A DNA stretch of 64,000 nucleotides from Bacteroidota bacterium (GTDB taxonomy: Bacteria > Bacteroidota > Rhodothermia > Rhodothermales > Rubricoccaceae). Positions 15,945 to 24,662 of this stretch are shown here, piece by piece. The stretch covers positions 360,864 through 424,863 of the forward strand of contig JBCBNX010000002.1 of the NCBI GenBank assembly GCA_039821555.1. The letters are read 5' to 3'. The position numbers were made by a program, and so were the translations under genes. The notes under the pieces were generated by a model. It worked only from the letters and a program-made list of their open reading frames with translations. It was not told the DNA's origin and did no database searches. Every line of letters starts with the position of its first letter. Position 1 is the stretch's first letter.

Positions 15945-18788
15945 ATGTATAACTATACATTTTCACCCGCCAAAAAACCGTATGGAAATAGGCTCTGGTT
16001 GTTGCTCCTTGGCAGTGTCCTGACAACGGTGGGTGCCGCTGCGCAGTCGCTCGACCTCGCATACACCGTGTCGCAGGACCGTCTTGCGCCGGGCGACCGG
16101 GTCTACTACACCCTCGCTGTCGGTAACAGCGGCGCAGGTCCCATCAGCGACCTCGTCGTGCGCGTGCTGCTCCCGGCCGGTATCTTCGACTTCGAGGAGC
16201 AAACCGATGAGGGGTTCGACTGCCCCTTCTCGGACTGCGACCCCAACGAACTCGCCCTGTGGACGATCGGGACGCTGGCGCCGGGCCAGACGCGGACCCT
16301 CGTGTTCACGACGCGCTTCTCCACGTCGGCGGACGCTCAGAGCTACGCCTCGACAGCGACGGCGACGGCTCCGGGGCTCTCCGACCTCGTGACGAGCGCA
16401 ACGGTTGCGGTGGCGGCAGAGCCGGTCGTGCGTCTCGCCTTGGCGTCGGAGCGAGCCCCGCTTTCGCCCACGGCCGAGACGACCTACATGCTCACCTACG
16501 GCAATCTGAGCGGACGCACGCTCACCGAGGCGACCCTCTCCTTGCCGGTGCCCGAAGGGCTGCGTTTCGTCTCGGCGACGGGGGGAGGGACCGAGTCTGG
16601 AGGCATCGTCCGGTGGAACGTGGCGCCGCTCGGCGTGAACGGCGGCGGTCAAGTACGCGCCACCTTCGAGCCAGCCAGCATGCTCACGGCCGGTACGCTC
16701 GTGCGCGCCGAGGCGACACTCGGCCCTGCTCCGTCGGTCGCAGCGGCGACGGTCGCGCCAGTCGAGCAGCCTGGGCTGCTCCGGCTCAGCTACACCACGA
16801 GCCAGTCGAGCTTCGGCGAGGGCCAGCGTGTGCTCTACCGCCTCCTCCTCACCAACACGGGCACCACGACGCTCCTCGACCCATCCGTCCGGCTCCGGCT
16901 CTCCAACTTCATCGAGGACTTCGAGGAGCAGACCGACATCGGCTTCGACTGCCCGTTTTCCGATTGCGACCCCAACGAGCTCGCCGTTTGGTCGGTGGGG
17001 CCGCTCGCGCCAGGAGCTAGCCGCACGCTGGTCTTCACCACGCGTGTGAGCACGAGCGCGCCGTCGGGCGAGGTGCTTCGGTCCTGGGCTACGGCTGAGG
17101 CCACGGGTACGAGCCAGGTGGTGGCGCAGGCCGATCTCCACGTCGAGCCTGCGCCGCTGCTCCGGTTGAGCGTGGCTCCGCAGCAGGAGCCGGCACAGCC
17201 AGGTGAGCCGTTCACCTACGTGATCACGTTCGCGAACCTCGGCCCAGCCAGCCCGAACGACCTCGTTCTTCAGGTCCGCATCCCGGACGAGAGCGGCCTG
17301 ATCTCGACGACGGGGCCGCGTGCTGGGATCAGCCAGGGCGTGGTGACATGGGGAGTAGGCGCGCTGGAGCCGGGCGAGGGGGGGCGCGTCGAGGTGAAGG
17401 TGCGCGTCGACCAGGACGCGCCAGCCGGGACCTCGCTCGACCTGATCGCATGGCTCGCGCCGAATATTCCAGGGGCCACCACGCTTACCGCCCGCTCGGC
17501 GGTCGCCGTGGCCCCACCGTCGGACCTTGCCGTGTCCTACAGGCTGGACCGGCAGGCCGCCCTGCCCGGTGACCTCGTCGTCTTCCAAGTGCGCGCTGAG
17601 AACACGGGCGCGACCAGCCTCGCGGGCGTCCAGGCCCGGCTACGGCTGCCTGCCTTCATCAGTGACTTTGTGGAGCAGACCGACGTCGGCTTCGACTGCC
17701 CGTTTTCGGACTGCGACCCCAACGAACTCGCTGTGTGGACCGTCGGCACGCTCGCCCCGGGCCAGAGCCGCACGCTCACGTTCTCGACGACCGTCTCTGG
17801 CTCTGCACCAGACGGCGAGGTCCTCCGCAGCCCGCTCGTGGCACGCGCCACGGGGCTGAGCGATGCCCTCACCCAAGCTGACCTCGTCGTCGGTCGCGCG
17901 CTCGACCTACAGCCGCCTGCGCCCCCGACCGACCTGGTCGCCACGCCCGGCGACCAACAGGTTGCTCTCTCCTGGACCGCCAGCCCCGACGCTGACGACC
18001 TCGCCGGGTATCTCCTCCAGCAGGGCATCGAACGAAACGGCTCGCTGGTCTATGATTTCCTGGCGATCGTCGACCCGCCCGCGACAAGCTTTGTCAGCAC
18101 AGGCTTGGAAAACGGCACGACGTACTTCTACGTAGTCACGGCGTTCGATGCGGCAGGCAATGAGAACGACTTCCTGGAGAGCGCCCGTGCCGAGGCGACC
18201 CCGCAGGACGGCGTGGCCCCTGCGCCCCCCACCGGTCTCGCAGCGGGACTCGACGCTGGGACCGTCGCCCTCACGTGGACGGCCAATGCCGACGCCGACC
18301 TCGACGGCTACCGGCTCTACCGCGACCTCGCGAGCGCGCCGACCTCGCTCCTCACGGCCCTTCCCGCCGCCGCCACGGCCTTCACCGACGCGGACGTCGA
18401 AGACGGGACGACCTACTTCTACCGCCTCACCGCCGTAGACGACGACGGCAACGAGAGTCCCTTCTCGAACGAGGTCGAGATCCTCGTCACGTCCGTGTCG
18501 GCAGAGGACGGTCCTGCCCTGCCCACAGCCTTCGCGCTCGACGCGGTCTACCCCAACCCTGTAGCAGGCGCGGCGACTGTGGCCTACGCGCTCCCAGAGG
18601 CCGCATCCGTCACCGTCGAGGTGTTCGACCTGCTCGGAGCCCGCGTGGCCGTCCTCGCCGATGTCGAGCAGCCCGCCGGATACCACGGGGTCGGATGGAC
18701 GCCGTATGGCCTCGCGGCAGGGACCTACCTCGTCCGCCTCCGCGCGGGTGACTTCGCAGCTACCCGGCGGCTCGTTGTCTTCCGCTGA
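15945..18788 (+). CDS. DUF11/FnIII cell-surface protein with T9SS tail
   Basis: A 947-residue exported protein. A signal peptide ends near VGAAAQS (residue 34). Five DUF11-type beta-sandwich repeats follow (about residues 36-645), alternating in two kinds: the first, third and fifth each contain a near-identical GFDCPFSDCDPNELA signature (about residues 90, 333 and 581), and the second and fourth lack it. Two fibronectin type III domains come next (about 655-750 and 757-855). The C-terminus is a T9SS type A sorting domain (VYPNPVAGAATVAY, VFDLLGARVAVL, LAAGTYLVRL). Such proteins are surface stalks or adhesins. It heads a run of lipoprotein genes on the same strand. Confidence 0.88.
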   Translation: MYNYTFSPAKKPYGNRLWLLLLGSVLTTVGAAAQSLDLAYTVSQDRLAPGDRVYYTLAVGNSGAGPISDLVVRVLLPAGIFDFEEQTDEGFDCPFSDCDPNELALWTIGTLAPGQTRTLVFTTRFSTSADAQSYASTATATAPGLSDLVTSATVAVAAEPVVRLALASERAPLSPTAETTYMLTYGNLSGRTLTEATLSLPVPEGLRFVSATGGGTESGGIVRWNVAPLGVNGGGQVRATFEPASMLTAGTLVRAEATLGPAPSVAAATVAPVEQPGLLRLSYTTSQSSFGEGQRVLYRLLLTNTGTTTLLDPSVRLRLSNFIEDFEEQTDIGFDCPFSDCDPNELAVWSVGPLAPGASRTLVFTTRVSTSAPSGEVLRSWATAEATGTSQVVAQADLHVEPAPLLRLSVAPQQEPAQPGEPFTYVITFANLGPASPNDLVLQVRIPDESGLISTTGPRAGISQGVVTWGVGALEPGEGGRVEVKVRVDQDAPAGTSLDLIAWLAPNIPGATTLTARSAVAVAPPSDLAVSYRLDRQAALPGDLVVFQVRAENTGATSLAGVQARLRLPAFISDFVEQTDVGFDCPFSDCDPNELAVWTVGTLAPGQSRTLTFSTTVSGSAPDGEVLRSPLVARATGLSDALTQADLVVGRALDLQPPAPPTDLVATPGDQQVALSWTASPDADDLAGYLLQQGIERNGSLVYDFLAIVDPPATSFVSTGLENGTTYFYVVTAFDAAGNENDFLESARAEATPQDGVAPAPPTGLAAGLDAGTVALTWTANADADLDGYRLYRDLASAPTSLLTALPAAATAFTDADVEDGTTYFYRLTAVDDDGNESPFSNEVEILVTSVSAEDGPALPTAFALDAVYPNPVAGAATVAYALPEAASVTVEVFDLLGARVAVLADVEQPAGYHGVGWTPYGLAAGTYLVRLRAGDFAATRRLVVFR

Positions 18789-18837
18789 TTCGACGGCAGC
18801 GTGCGGCTGCCAAGCCCCCACTCCGCTCCAACCCCAT

Positions 18838-19347
18838 ATGACCATGCGATACATCCTCCTTCTCGCACTCCTCGTTCCTTTTGTCGGCTGCGACTCTGAC
18901 AGCGAAGCAGATACCCTCGGTACCTTCACAGTCTCGCTCTCGGGCGAACTTTCTGGGTCGTATGACGGTCGTGCGTCGTTCACGCTCTGTCAGGGCAGCG
19001 ACTGTGGTGGATCTGATGTAGACATCAGGCTAAGCAACGACGGGCTGGTTTTCGGATTCGAGATCAGTCGCACCTTCGGCCGCGGGATCTATGAGTTTCG
19101 CGATTTCGATTTCGACTCCTCTCGACTTGTCGGCTTCCTTGAGGTTGAGGGGTGCACGTTCGACACACAGGGTGGGACCATAACACTCACAGAGGTCAGC
19201 GAGGACCGAATCGCCGGGAGCCTGGACGCGACTCTGCAGGTGCTGACACTCTTCGGTAGCCCTTCGTGCGAGGAGGGGGCACAGCCTCCTACGCTGGAGC
19301 CTTTCGCGCTACGCGGCTCCTTTGATGCCGAGCGAGCAGGGTTCTGA
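18838..19347 (+). CDS. Hypothetical lipoprotein (leader family member 1)
   Basis: A 169-residue lipoprotein. Starts at 18838 (MTMRYILLL) or 18844 are both possible, and the signal peptide ends in the lipobox VGC. The mature part is beta-rich with Cys pairs (FTLCQGSDCGGSD, VEGCTFDTQGG, SPSCEEGA), suggesting two disulfides. No family is recognised. Its leader and the sequence just before it recur almost unchanged at 19388, in front of a much shorter gene. Confidence 0.75.
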   Translation: MTMRYILLLALLVPFVGCDSDSEADTLGTFTVSLSGELSGSYDGRASFTLCQGSDCGGSDVDIRLSNDGLVFGFEISRTFGRGIYEFRDFDFDSSRLVGFLEVEGCTFDTQGGTITLTEVSEDRIAGSLDATLQVLTLFGSPSCEEGAQPPTLEPFALRGSFDAERAGF

Positions 19348-19387
19348 TAGTCTGGCCTCCGAGTTCCCACTCCAACCTCGTGTGACC

Positions 19388-19534
19388 ATGCGCTACCTCC
19401 TCCTTCTTGCACTCCTCGTTCCCTTCGTCGGCTGCGACTCCTCCGACGACACCCGCCTCTGCAGCGAACTGTCATCGGCTGAGCTCGCACGCTGCCTGGA
19501 AGCGGGCGACTGCGATTGCGAAGGCGACTTCTAG
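19388..19534 (+). CDS. Very short Cys-rich lipoprotein (leader family member 2)
   Basis: A 48-residue product: a signal peptide with lipobox (MRYLLLLALLVPFVGC) and only about 30 mature residues (DSSDDTRLCSELSSAELARC onward, ending DCDCEGDF) with four more cysteines. Leader and start context closely match the preceding lipoprotein gene, so it arose by duplication of that leader or is a truncated copy. Small size keeps confidence moderate. No function is assigned. Confidence 0.6.
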   Translation: MRYLLLLALLVPFVGCDSSDDTRLCSELSSAELARCLEAGDCDCEGDF

Positions 19535-19572
19535 GCACCTCGTCTCTCACTCATCCTTTGCCAGGTCGTGCC

Positions 19573-19812
19573 ATGCGGTTCAGCTTCTTCCTCATTAGCC
19601 TCGCCTCGGTCTTGCTCGTCGGCTGCACGCCCTCACCCGAAGACGCCGCCGATGAGGTATGCGCGGCCATGCAGAGCGGCGACCAAGCGCTCGGCCAGCG
19701 CCTCATCGCCCGCTATGCCGAGAAGTACGACGCCGAAGACAAGGTCGTCTTCATGCAAGCCACGGTTCGCTGCACGGTCGGCGGCGCGCTCGACACGATG
19801 CTCGGCCAGTGA
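19573..19812 (+). CDS. Small hypothetical lipoprotein
   Basis: A 79-residue lipoprotein starting at MRFSFFLISLASVLLVGC, the lipobox being LVGC. The mature part is helical (PEDAADEVCAAMQSGDQALG, then LIARYAEKYDAEDKVVF) with two further cysteines. It starts 38 bp after the 48-residue lipoprotein and 43 bp before the next one, so a common transcript is likely. No family is recognised. Confidence 0.65.
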   Translation: MRFSFFLISLASVLLVGCTPSPEDAADEVCAAMQSGDQALGQRLIARYAEKYDAEDKVVFMQATVRCTVGGALDTMLGQ

Positions 19813-19855
19813 GCGCCGACTGACACCCACCCTACGCCCCTCGCCTGCTCTAGCC

Positions 19856-20542
19856 ATGCGCTTACGTATCCCCCTTGCCCTCCTTTCCATGGTCGCCCTG
19901 CTGCTCTCGGGCTGTGGCGACCCGCGCGAGCCGTCCAAGGCCAACTTCAAGAACGCGCTCGAAGCGTCGTGGTCCGAAGGCATCTTCGACCTCGACCTCG
20001 ACTGCCACGGCGAGACGTGGACGGCAGCGAAGCAGACGGACTCTCACTACGGTAGGTCCTTCCGTTTCTGTGAGGCGCTCACCCGGGAGGGCTATTACGC
20101 TCGGCGTGACACCATGGTAGACGATCCTGGCACGGGCCGCTACGAGGACCGAAACTGGGTCTACGATCAGGTCGCGGCTGCCTACTACGTGCGCACGGAC
20201 AAGACGGGCCAGAGTTGGCGTGAGGGCCGCAAACTCATCGTCGGAACGCCCGCGATCGTTGAGGTTGTCAACTACTCAGAACCGCAGAACGTCTTCGGCT
20301 ACACCGTCGCGGAAGTCACCTACACCTACCGGGTAGACGACGTCCCACGTTGGGTCACGTCCGAGGTGCTAGCCGGGACGACGGCCTGCGTGCGCGATGT
20401 GCCCAACCGCCCCAACGACTATGACTGCGGCGAGGACTTTCTCAACGCGCGCAAGAACCCAATCCAGCGCACCGTCAACATGGTGCTTACAGGCGAGGGG
20501 TGGATGACAGAGCAGGCCTACGAGCGGCTGACTGATGCCTAG
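19856..20542 (+). CDS. Hypothetical lipoprotein, 228 residues
   Basis: Starts at MRLRIPLALLSMVALLLSGC, with a clear lipobox (LSGC). The open frame extends upstream to 19568 but there overlaps the preceding lipoprotein gene. The mature domain opens with REPSKANFKNALEASW, a pattern seen in many small uncharacterised lipoproteins, followed by a mixed alpha/beta region with several Cys and aromatic residues (DLDCHGETW, RFCEALTREGYY, VTYTYRVDDVPRWV). No enzyme motif is seen. Third or fourth member of a lipoprotein run. Confidence 0.72.
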   Translation: MRLRIPLALLSMVALLLSGCGDPREPSKANFKNALEASWSEGIFDLDLDCHGETWTAAKQTDSHYGRSFRFCEALTREGYYARRDTMVDDPGTGRYEDRNWVYDQVAAAYYVRTDKTGQSWREGRKLIVGTPAIVEVVNYSEPQNVFGYTVAEVTYTYRVDDVPRWVTSEVLAGTTACVRDVPNRPNDYDCGEDFLNARKNPIQRTVNMVLTGEGWMTEQAYERLTDA

Positions 20543-20745
20543 GCTCGCGTTCCCGAGAGCTCCGCTGGTGAGCGGAGGCGGAGGCATGGGGCTGCACCTA
20601 CGTCTAATGCGGCGGACTCACCGAGTTGGTTTCCCGCGCTGCACTCCACGAAGTCGGCAAGGTCTTGAGGTAGCTCTCCGTGTCCCGCCTTTGGGCCGTC
20701 GCGGCCTTCTTCATGCGCCCTCGCTCACTGTTTGTCCACGAAGTC

Positions 20746-21213
20746 ATGCGTTTGTCCCCGCTTCTCATCGCTGTTGCCGCTCTCGCGTTCTGGGCGGGCT
20801 GTGACCTCCTCCGCAACGACGTCACCTGCGCCGATATCTGCGGACGGGTCTATGACTACAGGCCTTGCGAAGGAGCGGGTGCTGTCCTTCGGCAATGCCC
20901 CCTTGCGTTTGAGATCACGTCCGAGGCTGTGCGCTGCAACGGCGGTACGGTGTCGTGTATCCGCTTTCGCTTCACCACCGGCGAAGCGATTCTGCTCGAC
21001 CGCGTGGTTGTTCGCACGCCCGGCGGCGGCAGCGCGACGTTGTCTACCGGAGGCACGCGCTATGACCCCGGCGAAGACTATCCGCTCCAGGCCGATGGCA
21101 CGGCGTACCCGTTTGAGGAAGGCCGCTGGTTCTTCACGTTCCTAGGCGAGCCAGTCCCCGAATACGTCGAGCCGCGCTTCGAGATCGAGGCGAGTGTATT
21201 CGTGAGGAACTAG
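20746..21213 (+). CDS. Hypothetical lipoprotein, 155 residues
   Basis: The start is placed at MRLSPLLIAVAALAFWAGC, which gives a proper lipobox (WAGC); the frame extends upstream to 20680 without leader character. The mature protein has several cysteines (DVTCADICGRVYDYRPC, QCPLAFEI, VRCNGGTVSCIRF) and an all-beta look. No family is recognised. It lies 203 bp after the previous lipoprotein and ends the cluster. Confidence 0.7.
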   Translation: MRLSPLLIAVAALAFWAGCDLLRNDVTCADICGRVYDYRPCEGAGAVLRQCPLAFEITSEAVRCNGGTVSCIRFRFTTGEAILLDRVVVRTPGGGSATLSTGGTRYDPGEDYPLQADGTAYPFEEGRWFFTFLGEPVPEYVEPRFEIEASVFVRN

Positions 21214-21294
21214 CCGGCCTAGGCTCGGTGGCAGACGGCTGCGCTGCTCCTGGCGAGGCTAGCCTGCACCCGTACGACCGTCCATCTGAAAGAA

Positions 21295-21308
21295 AGTGAC
21301 CGGTCACT
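21295..21308. promoter_or_regulatory. 14-bp perfect palindrome, operator-like
   Basis: AGTGACCGGTCACT is fully self-complementary and resembles operators of TetR-family repressors. It lies 81 bp after a lipoprotein gene and 74 bp before the tRNA-Val 3' end. No repressor or divergent promoter gene adjoins it, so its role is open. Confidence 0.4.
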
Positions 21309-21349
21309 CTCCTGTAGCGTATTCAGACAAGGGAGGTGATGCACCTACC

Positions 21350-21372
21350 AAAAAGCCTCGGTACGGCGAGGC
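21350..21372 (-). terminator. Terminator of the tRNA transcript
   Basis: Read on the minus strand: GCCTCG, a 6-base loop, CGAGGC, then TTTTT. It lies 10 bp beyond the tRNA-Val 3' end and fits rho-independent termination of a tRNA-Gly/tRNA-Val transcript. Confidence 0.75.
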
Positions 21373-21381
21373 GCGTCCATG

Positions 21382-21455
21382 TGGGCAGTGAGGGATTCGA
21401 ACCCCCGACCCCCTCGGTGTAAACGAGGTGCTCTAACCAGCTGAGCTAACCGCCC
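21382..21455 (-). tRNA. tRNA-Val (anticodon TAC)
   Basis: A 74-nt cloverleaf. The acceptor stem GGGCGGT pairs with ACTGCCC (one G-U), with discriminator A. D arm GCTC/GAGC, anticodon stem CCTCG/CGAGG around loop TTTACAC (anticodon TAC), T arm GGGGG-TTCGAAT-CCCTC. CCA is not encoded. It is transcribed after the tRNA-Gly gene, 91 bp downstream. Confidence 0.95.
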
Positions 21456-21546
21456 TGGACGATTTGCGATTTTAGATGGATGATTTCCGATTGGTCGGCA
21501 CGGCCTCCAAATCAAAAACCGAACATCCACAACCGCAAATCCGATG

Positions 21547-21619
21547 AGCGGGAAACGGGACTCGAACCCGCGACCCTCAGCTTGGGAAGCTGATGCTCTA
21601 CCAACTGAGCTATTCCCGC
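21547..21619 (-). tRNA. tRNA-Gly (anticodon CCC)
   Basis: A 73-nt cloverleaf. Acceptor GCGGGAA/TTCCCGC with discriminator T (U73, usual for tRNA-Gly). D arm GCTC/GAGC, anticodon stem TCAGC/GCTGA with loop TTCCCAA (anticodon CCC, reading GGG), T loop TTCGAGT. CCA is not encoded. First of the two-tRNA unit. Confidence 0.95.
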
Positions 21620-21812
21620 GTGTATCCGCTTTCGACGCGCTGCATGGCGCAACGCGGACGCTTATACTACGATGCTTCACAACCCCTGTCAAGGACGCTG
21701 GTAGCACGCGGCGTATCTTCATAGGCTCCGCAAAGCGCACCGGCAGCCCTCTTTGGCCCCTCGACGCTTCGGACCTGAACCTCGCCTTTCTGGCCCCCAG
21801 ACCTCGACTGTC

Positions 21813-21968
21813 ATGAAACGTACCTATCAGCCTAGCCGCCGCAAGCGCGCCAACAAGCATGGCTTCCGCAAGCGCATGGCTTCCAAGAACGGCCGCAAGG
21901 TGCTCGCTGCCCGCCGCAAGAAGGGCCGCAAGAACCTCACGGTGAGCGACACCCGCTCGACCAAGTAG
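21813..21968 (+). CDS. rpmH: Ribosomal protein L34
   Basis: A 51-residue, very basic protein of the large ribosomal subunit. The [20 protein letters not shown] opening and the [20 protein letters not shown] core are diagnostic of bL34. The start is the conserved Met-Lys-Arg-Thr; the open frame extends further upstream but that part is not L34. It is followed by rnpA after 16 bp, the arrangement found in almost all bacteria. Confidence 0.98.
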   Translation: MKRTYQPSRRKRANKHGFRKRMASKNGRKVLAARRKKGRKNLTVSDTRSTK

Positions 21969-21984
21969 CGCATCTGATCCGATC

Positions 21985-22482
21985 GTGTCCGACTCAGTCG
22001 GGATGGCGCAGGCCACGATGGCGGACAACGCTACAGACCGAGCACACCCGCGCCACCGGTGGCCGCGTGCCTTCCGGCTGAAGCGCCGCCGCCTCATCCG
22101 CCCGCTCTTCGACCGCAGCCGCACCGACGTGCGCCGCGTCACAGCGGGTTCCATCGCGGTGCTCTACCGCCTGTCCACGGAGCACGAAGTCGGCCGCCGC
22201 GTGCCCATCCAAGTCGGCTTCGCGCCAGGGCGCCGGGCGCGCACCAACGCGGGACGCACCCGCCTCCGCCGCCTCCTACGCGAGACGTTTCGGGTCCACC
22301 AGCATCCGTTGGTGGACCTTTTTTCCGGCCGCCCCGAGACGTTCACCGCCATGGTGCTCTTTCGCGGCCAGGAAGCCACCGCCTCGCAGCAGATCCAGCG
22401 CGATCTGCCTCGCGCCCTCAACCGTGTCGTGAGCGCACTTCGCTCGGAGGAACCCCCGCCCCCACCCGAGGCGGCTGAATAA
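21985..22482 (+). CDS. rnpA: Ribonuclease P protein component
   Basis: Protein subunit of RNase P, which matures tRNA 5' ends. The RNR-type RNA-binding signature appears as RTNAGRTRLRRLLRETF (about residues 89-105), and the start of the fold is FRLKRRRLIRPLF. The encoded 165 residues include a long polar N-terminal extension and a Pro/Glu-rich tail. GTG at 21985 is the longest start; ATG at 22003 would give a shorter leader. It lies between rpmH and yidC. yidD, often present here in other bacteria, is absent. Confidence 0.93.
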   Translation: MSDSVGMAQATMADNATDRAHPRHRWPRAFRLKRRRLIRPLFDRSRTDVRRVTAGSIAVLYRLSTEHEVGRRVPIQVGFAPGRRARTNAGRTRLRRLLRETFRVHQHPLVDLFSGRPETFTAMVLFRGQEATASQQIQRDLPRALNRVVSALRSEEPPPPPEAAE

Positions 22483-22577
22483 TTCACGGCACGCAATTCA
22501 CGTCCGGGGCGAAACTGCCGCCCCACGCTCCCGTTGCCCGCCCGGCGCTCTCCCCACCCGCTCGTACCCCTTTCCTC

Positions 22578-24494
22578 GTGGACCAGCAGCAGCAGCAAGG
22601 CCTCGACCGCAACACCCTCGTCGGGATCGTCTTGATCTCCGTCATCATGGGGGTGTGGATGATCTTCTTCGCCCCCCAGCCTCCGACCCCGGAGCAGCGG
22701 CAGGCCATCGCCGACTCGCTCGCGGCACTCCAGCCCGACTCCCTCGACGACGCGCAGCCGGTCTTCGTCGACCCGGCGATCGAAGGGGCGCTCGCAGCCC
22801 CGACCGACTCCGCCTTTGCGGCGGCCACCCAGGGCACCGCCGAGACGGTCGTCGTCGAAACCGAGACCTACATCGCTACGATCTCGACGAAGGGCGGGAC
22901 GCTCATCGGGTTCGAGCTCAAGGAGTACGACAAGGCCGGAGCTGAGGGTATCCCGGTCGACCTCGTCTCGAACACGGACGACGGGGCCCTCGGGGTCGTA
23001 TTTGCGCCGCCCTCAGGGCGCATCGTGGACTCGCGCTCGCTCTTCTTCCAGACGACGGCCTACACGCAGGACACGATCCGCGTCACCGATGGCGCGCAGC
23101 AGATCGCTTTCGACGCGCCCATCGGCGACGGGGCGCTGCGGCTGGCCTACACCTTCGAGCCGGAGGGCCACGGCGTCGGCTTCAGCGTGGAGGAGGTGAA
23201 CACCAACCTGCTCACGCGCGCAGGCGGCTACGAACTCGTGTGGGACGGCGGCCTCCCCTTCGACGAACTCGACGCCAACGACGAGTCCATCAACGCCGGG
23301 GCCTACGTCCGCGCAGGCGGCGAGGTCGAGCAGATCAAGCTCTCGAAGGAGCCCGAGCTCAACGAACTCATCACGGGCACCATCGAGTGGACGGCGGTCA
23401 AGAACAAGTACTTCGTCGCGGCCATCCTCCCCGGCGACGGGCTCGCCACGGAGGGGGCGGAGCTCGACGGCCAGCGCGTCGGTGAGCCGGGCGATGTGGC
23501 GTTCGAGGACTACTACGCAACGCGCCTCCTCATCCCGCGCGCGGCCACGGGCACGCCGAACCCGTACACGCTCTACCTCGGGCCGGTCGACCTGAGCATG
23601 CTCAACGACTACGACGCGAGCCTCTACGAGGTCGTCGACTACGGATTCGGCGCGTTCATGACGCGGCCGCTCGCGAAGTACGTCGTCGCGCCGGTCTTCC
23701 GCCTCTTCGGGACGTTCATCCCGAACTATGGCATCGTCATCATCCTCTTCGCCATCCTGGTCAAGATCCTGCTCTACCCGCTGACCAAGTCGGCTTACCG
23801 GAGCACGGCGAAGATGCGCGACCTCCAGCCGGAAATGACGGCGCTCAAGGAGAAGTACCCGGACGATCCGCAGAAGCAGCAGGAGCAGATGATGCGGCTC
23901 TACCGGGACCGGGGCGTGAACCCGCTCGGTGGCTGTCTGCCGCTGCTCTTGCAGTACCCGATCATCATTGCGCTGTGGCGCTTCTTCCAGAACTCGATCC
24001 TGATCCGCCAGGAGTCGTTCCTCTGGGCCAACGACCTCTCCGCGCCGGACCCGGTGCTGCGCTTGCCCTTCGAGATCCCGTTCTACGGCGACTTCGTGGC
24101 GGGCTTCTGCGCCATCATGGGCGTGGCGATGGTGATCCAGATGCGCATCGCCGCCCCGCCGACCACGAGCGGCGCGCAGGCGAAGATCTTCCAGATCGTC
24201 GTGCCGCTGATGATCTTCGTGTTCTTCAACCGCTTCGCATCGGGCCTGAGCCTGTACTACCTGATGTATAACGTCCTCACGGCGGCACAGCAGAAGTGGA
24301 TCAACCACCAGATCGAACTCGAGAAGACCGACCCGAAACGCATCGCGGCGGCGCAGGCCAAGGCGCAGGCGAAGAAGAAGAACGCCAAGCCGGGCTTCTT
24401 CGCCCGCCTGCAGCAGCGCGCCGAGGCCAACATGAAGGAAGCCCAGAAGCAGCAGCGCGGCAACGCCAAGCGACGCCCGGCAAAGCGGCGGTAG
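22578..24494 (+). CDS. yidC: Membrane protein insertase YidC
   Basis: A 638-residue Oxa1/YidC insertase that inserts and folds inner-membrane proteins. GTG start (MDQQQQQGLDRNTLVGIVLI) with an N-terminal membrane helix, then a large periplasmic beta domain (about residues 90-350). The conserved insertase core follows: GIVIILFAILVKILLYPLT, the cytoplasmic hairpin (MRDLQPEMTALKEKYPDDPQ), and further helices ending near LSLYYLMYNVL. A lysine/arginine-rich tail (about the last 60 residues) is suited to ribosome contact. It lies between rnpA and mnmE, as in most bacteria. Confidence 0.97.
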   Translation: MDQQQQQGLDRNTLVGIVLISVIMGVWMIFFAPQPPTPEQRQAIADSLAALQPDSLDDAQPVFVDPAIEGALAAPTDSAFAAATQGTAETVVVETETYIATISTKGGTLIGFELKEYDKAGAEGIPVDLVSNTDDGALGVVFAPPSGRIVDSRSLFFQTTAYTQDTIRVTDGAQQIAFDAPIGDGALRLAYTFEPEGHGVGFSVEEVNTNLLTRAGGYELVWDGGLPFDELDANDESINAGAYVRAGGEVEQIKLSKEPELNELITGTIEWTAVKNKYFVAAILPGDGLATEGAELDGQRVGEPGDVAFEDYYATRLLIPRAATGTPNPYTLYLGPVDLSMLNDYDASLYEVVDYGFGAFMTRPLAKYVVAPVFRLFGTFIPNYGIVIILFAILVKILLYPLTKSAYRSTAKMRDLQPEMTALKEKYPDDPQKQQEQMMRLYRDRGVNPLGGCLPLLLQYPIIIALWRFFQNSILIRQESFLWANDLSAPDPVLRLPFEIPFYGDFVAGFCAIMGVAMVIQMRIAAPPTTSGAQAKIFQIVVPLMIFVFFNRFASGLSLYYLMYNVLTAAQQKWINHQIELEKTDPKRIAAAQAKAQAKKKNAKPGFFARLQQRAEANMKEAQKQQRGNAKRRPAKRR

Positions 24495-24511
24495 AGCACG
24501 ATCTCCCAGCT

Positions 24512-24657
24512 TGTCATCCTGAGTGCAGCCTGCAGGACGGAGTCGAAGAGCCCGCCCTCGCGAATGCGGGAGATCTGCGGGCCAGCGTTCAAGCTCCAAA
24601 CGAAGCGTCGAGACAAACAGAGATCCTTCGACTCGCTATCGCTCGCTCAGGATGACA
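24512..24657. repeat. Palindromic dispersed repeat, family 2, copy 1
   Basis: A 146-bp unit bounded by inverted ends TGTCATCCTGAG and CTCAGGATGACA. The same ends and a similar interior (AGATCCTTCG near the right end) recur at 37483-37620. It fills almost the whole yidC-mnmE gap and ends 5 bp before the mnmE ATG, so it forms the mnmE leader. Repeats with these ends are common in diverse genomes; no transposase is seen here. Confidence 0.75.
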
Positions 24658-24662
24658 GATTG

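Noticed and set aside
15963..17588. 541-codon antisense ORF opposite the DUF11 protein
   Set aside because: No domain or leader; Arg/Gly/Val-rich composition typical of the reverse frame of GC-rich coding DNA. The plus-strand protein has signal peptide, repeats and sorting domain.
23013..24599. 528-codon antisense ORF opposite yidC
   Set aside because: Shadow frame rich in Arg, Leu, Val and His. yidC is unmistakable on the other strand.
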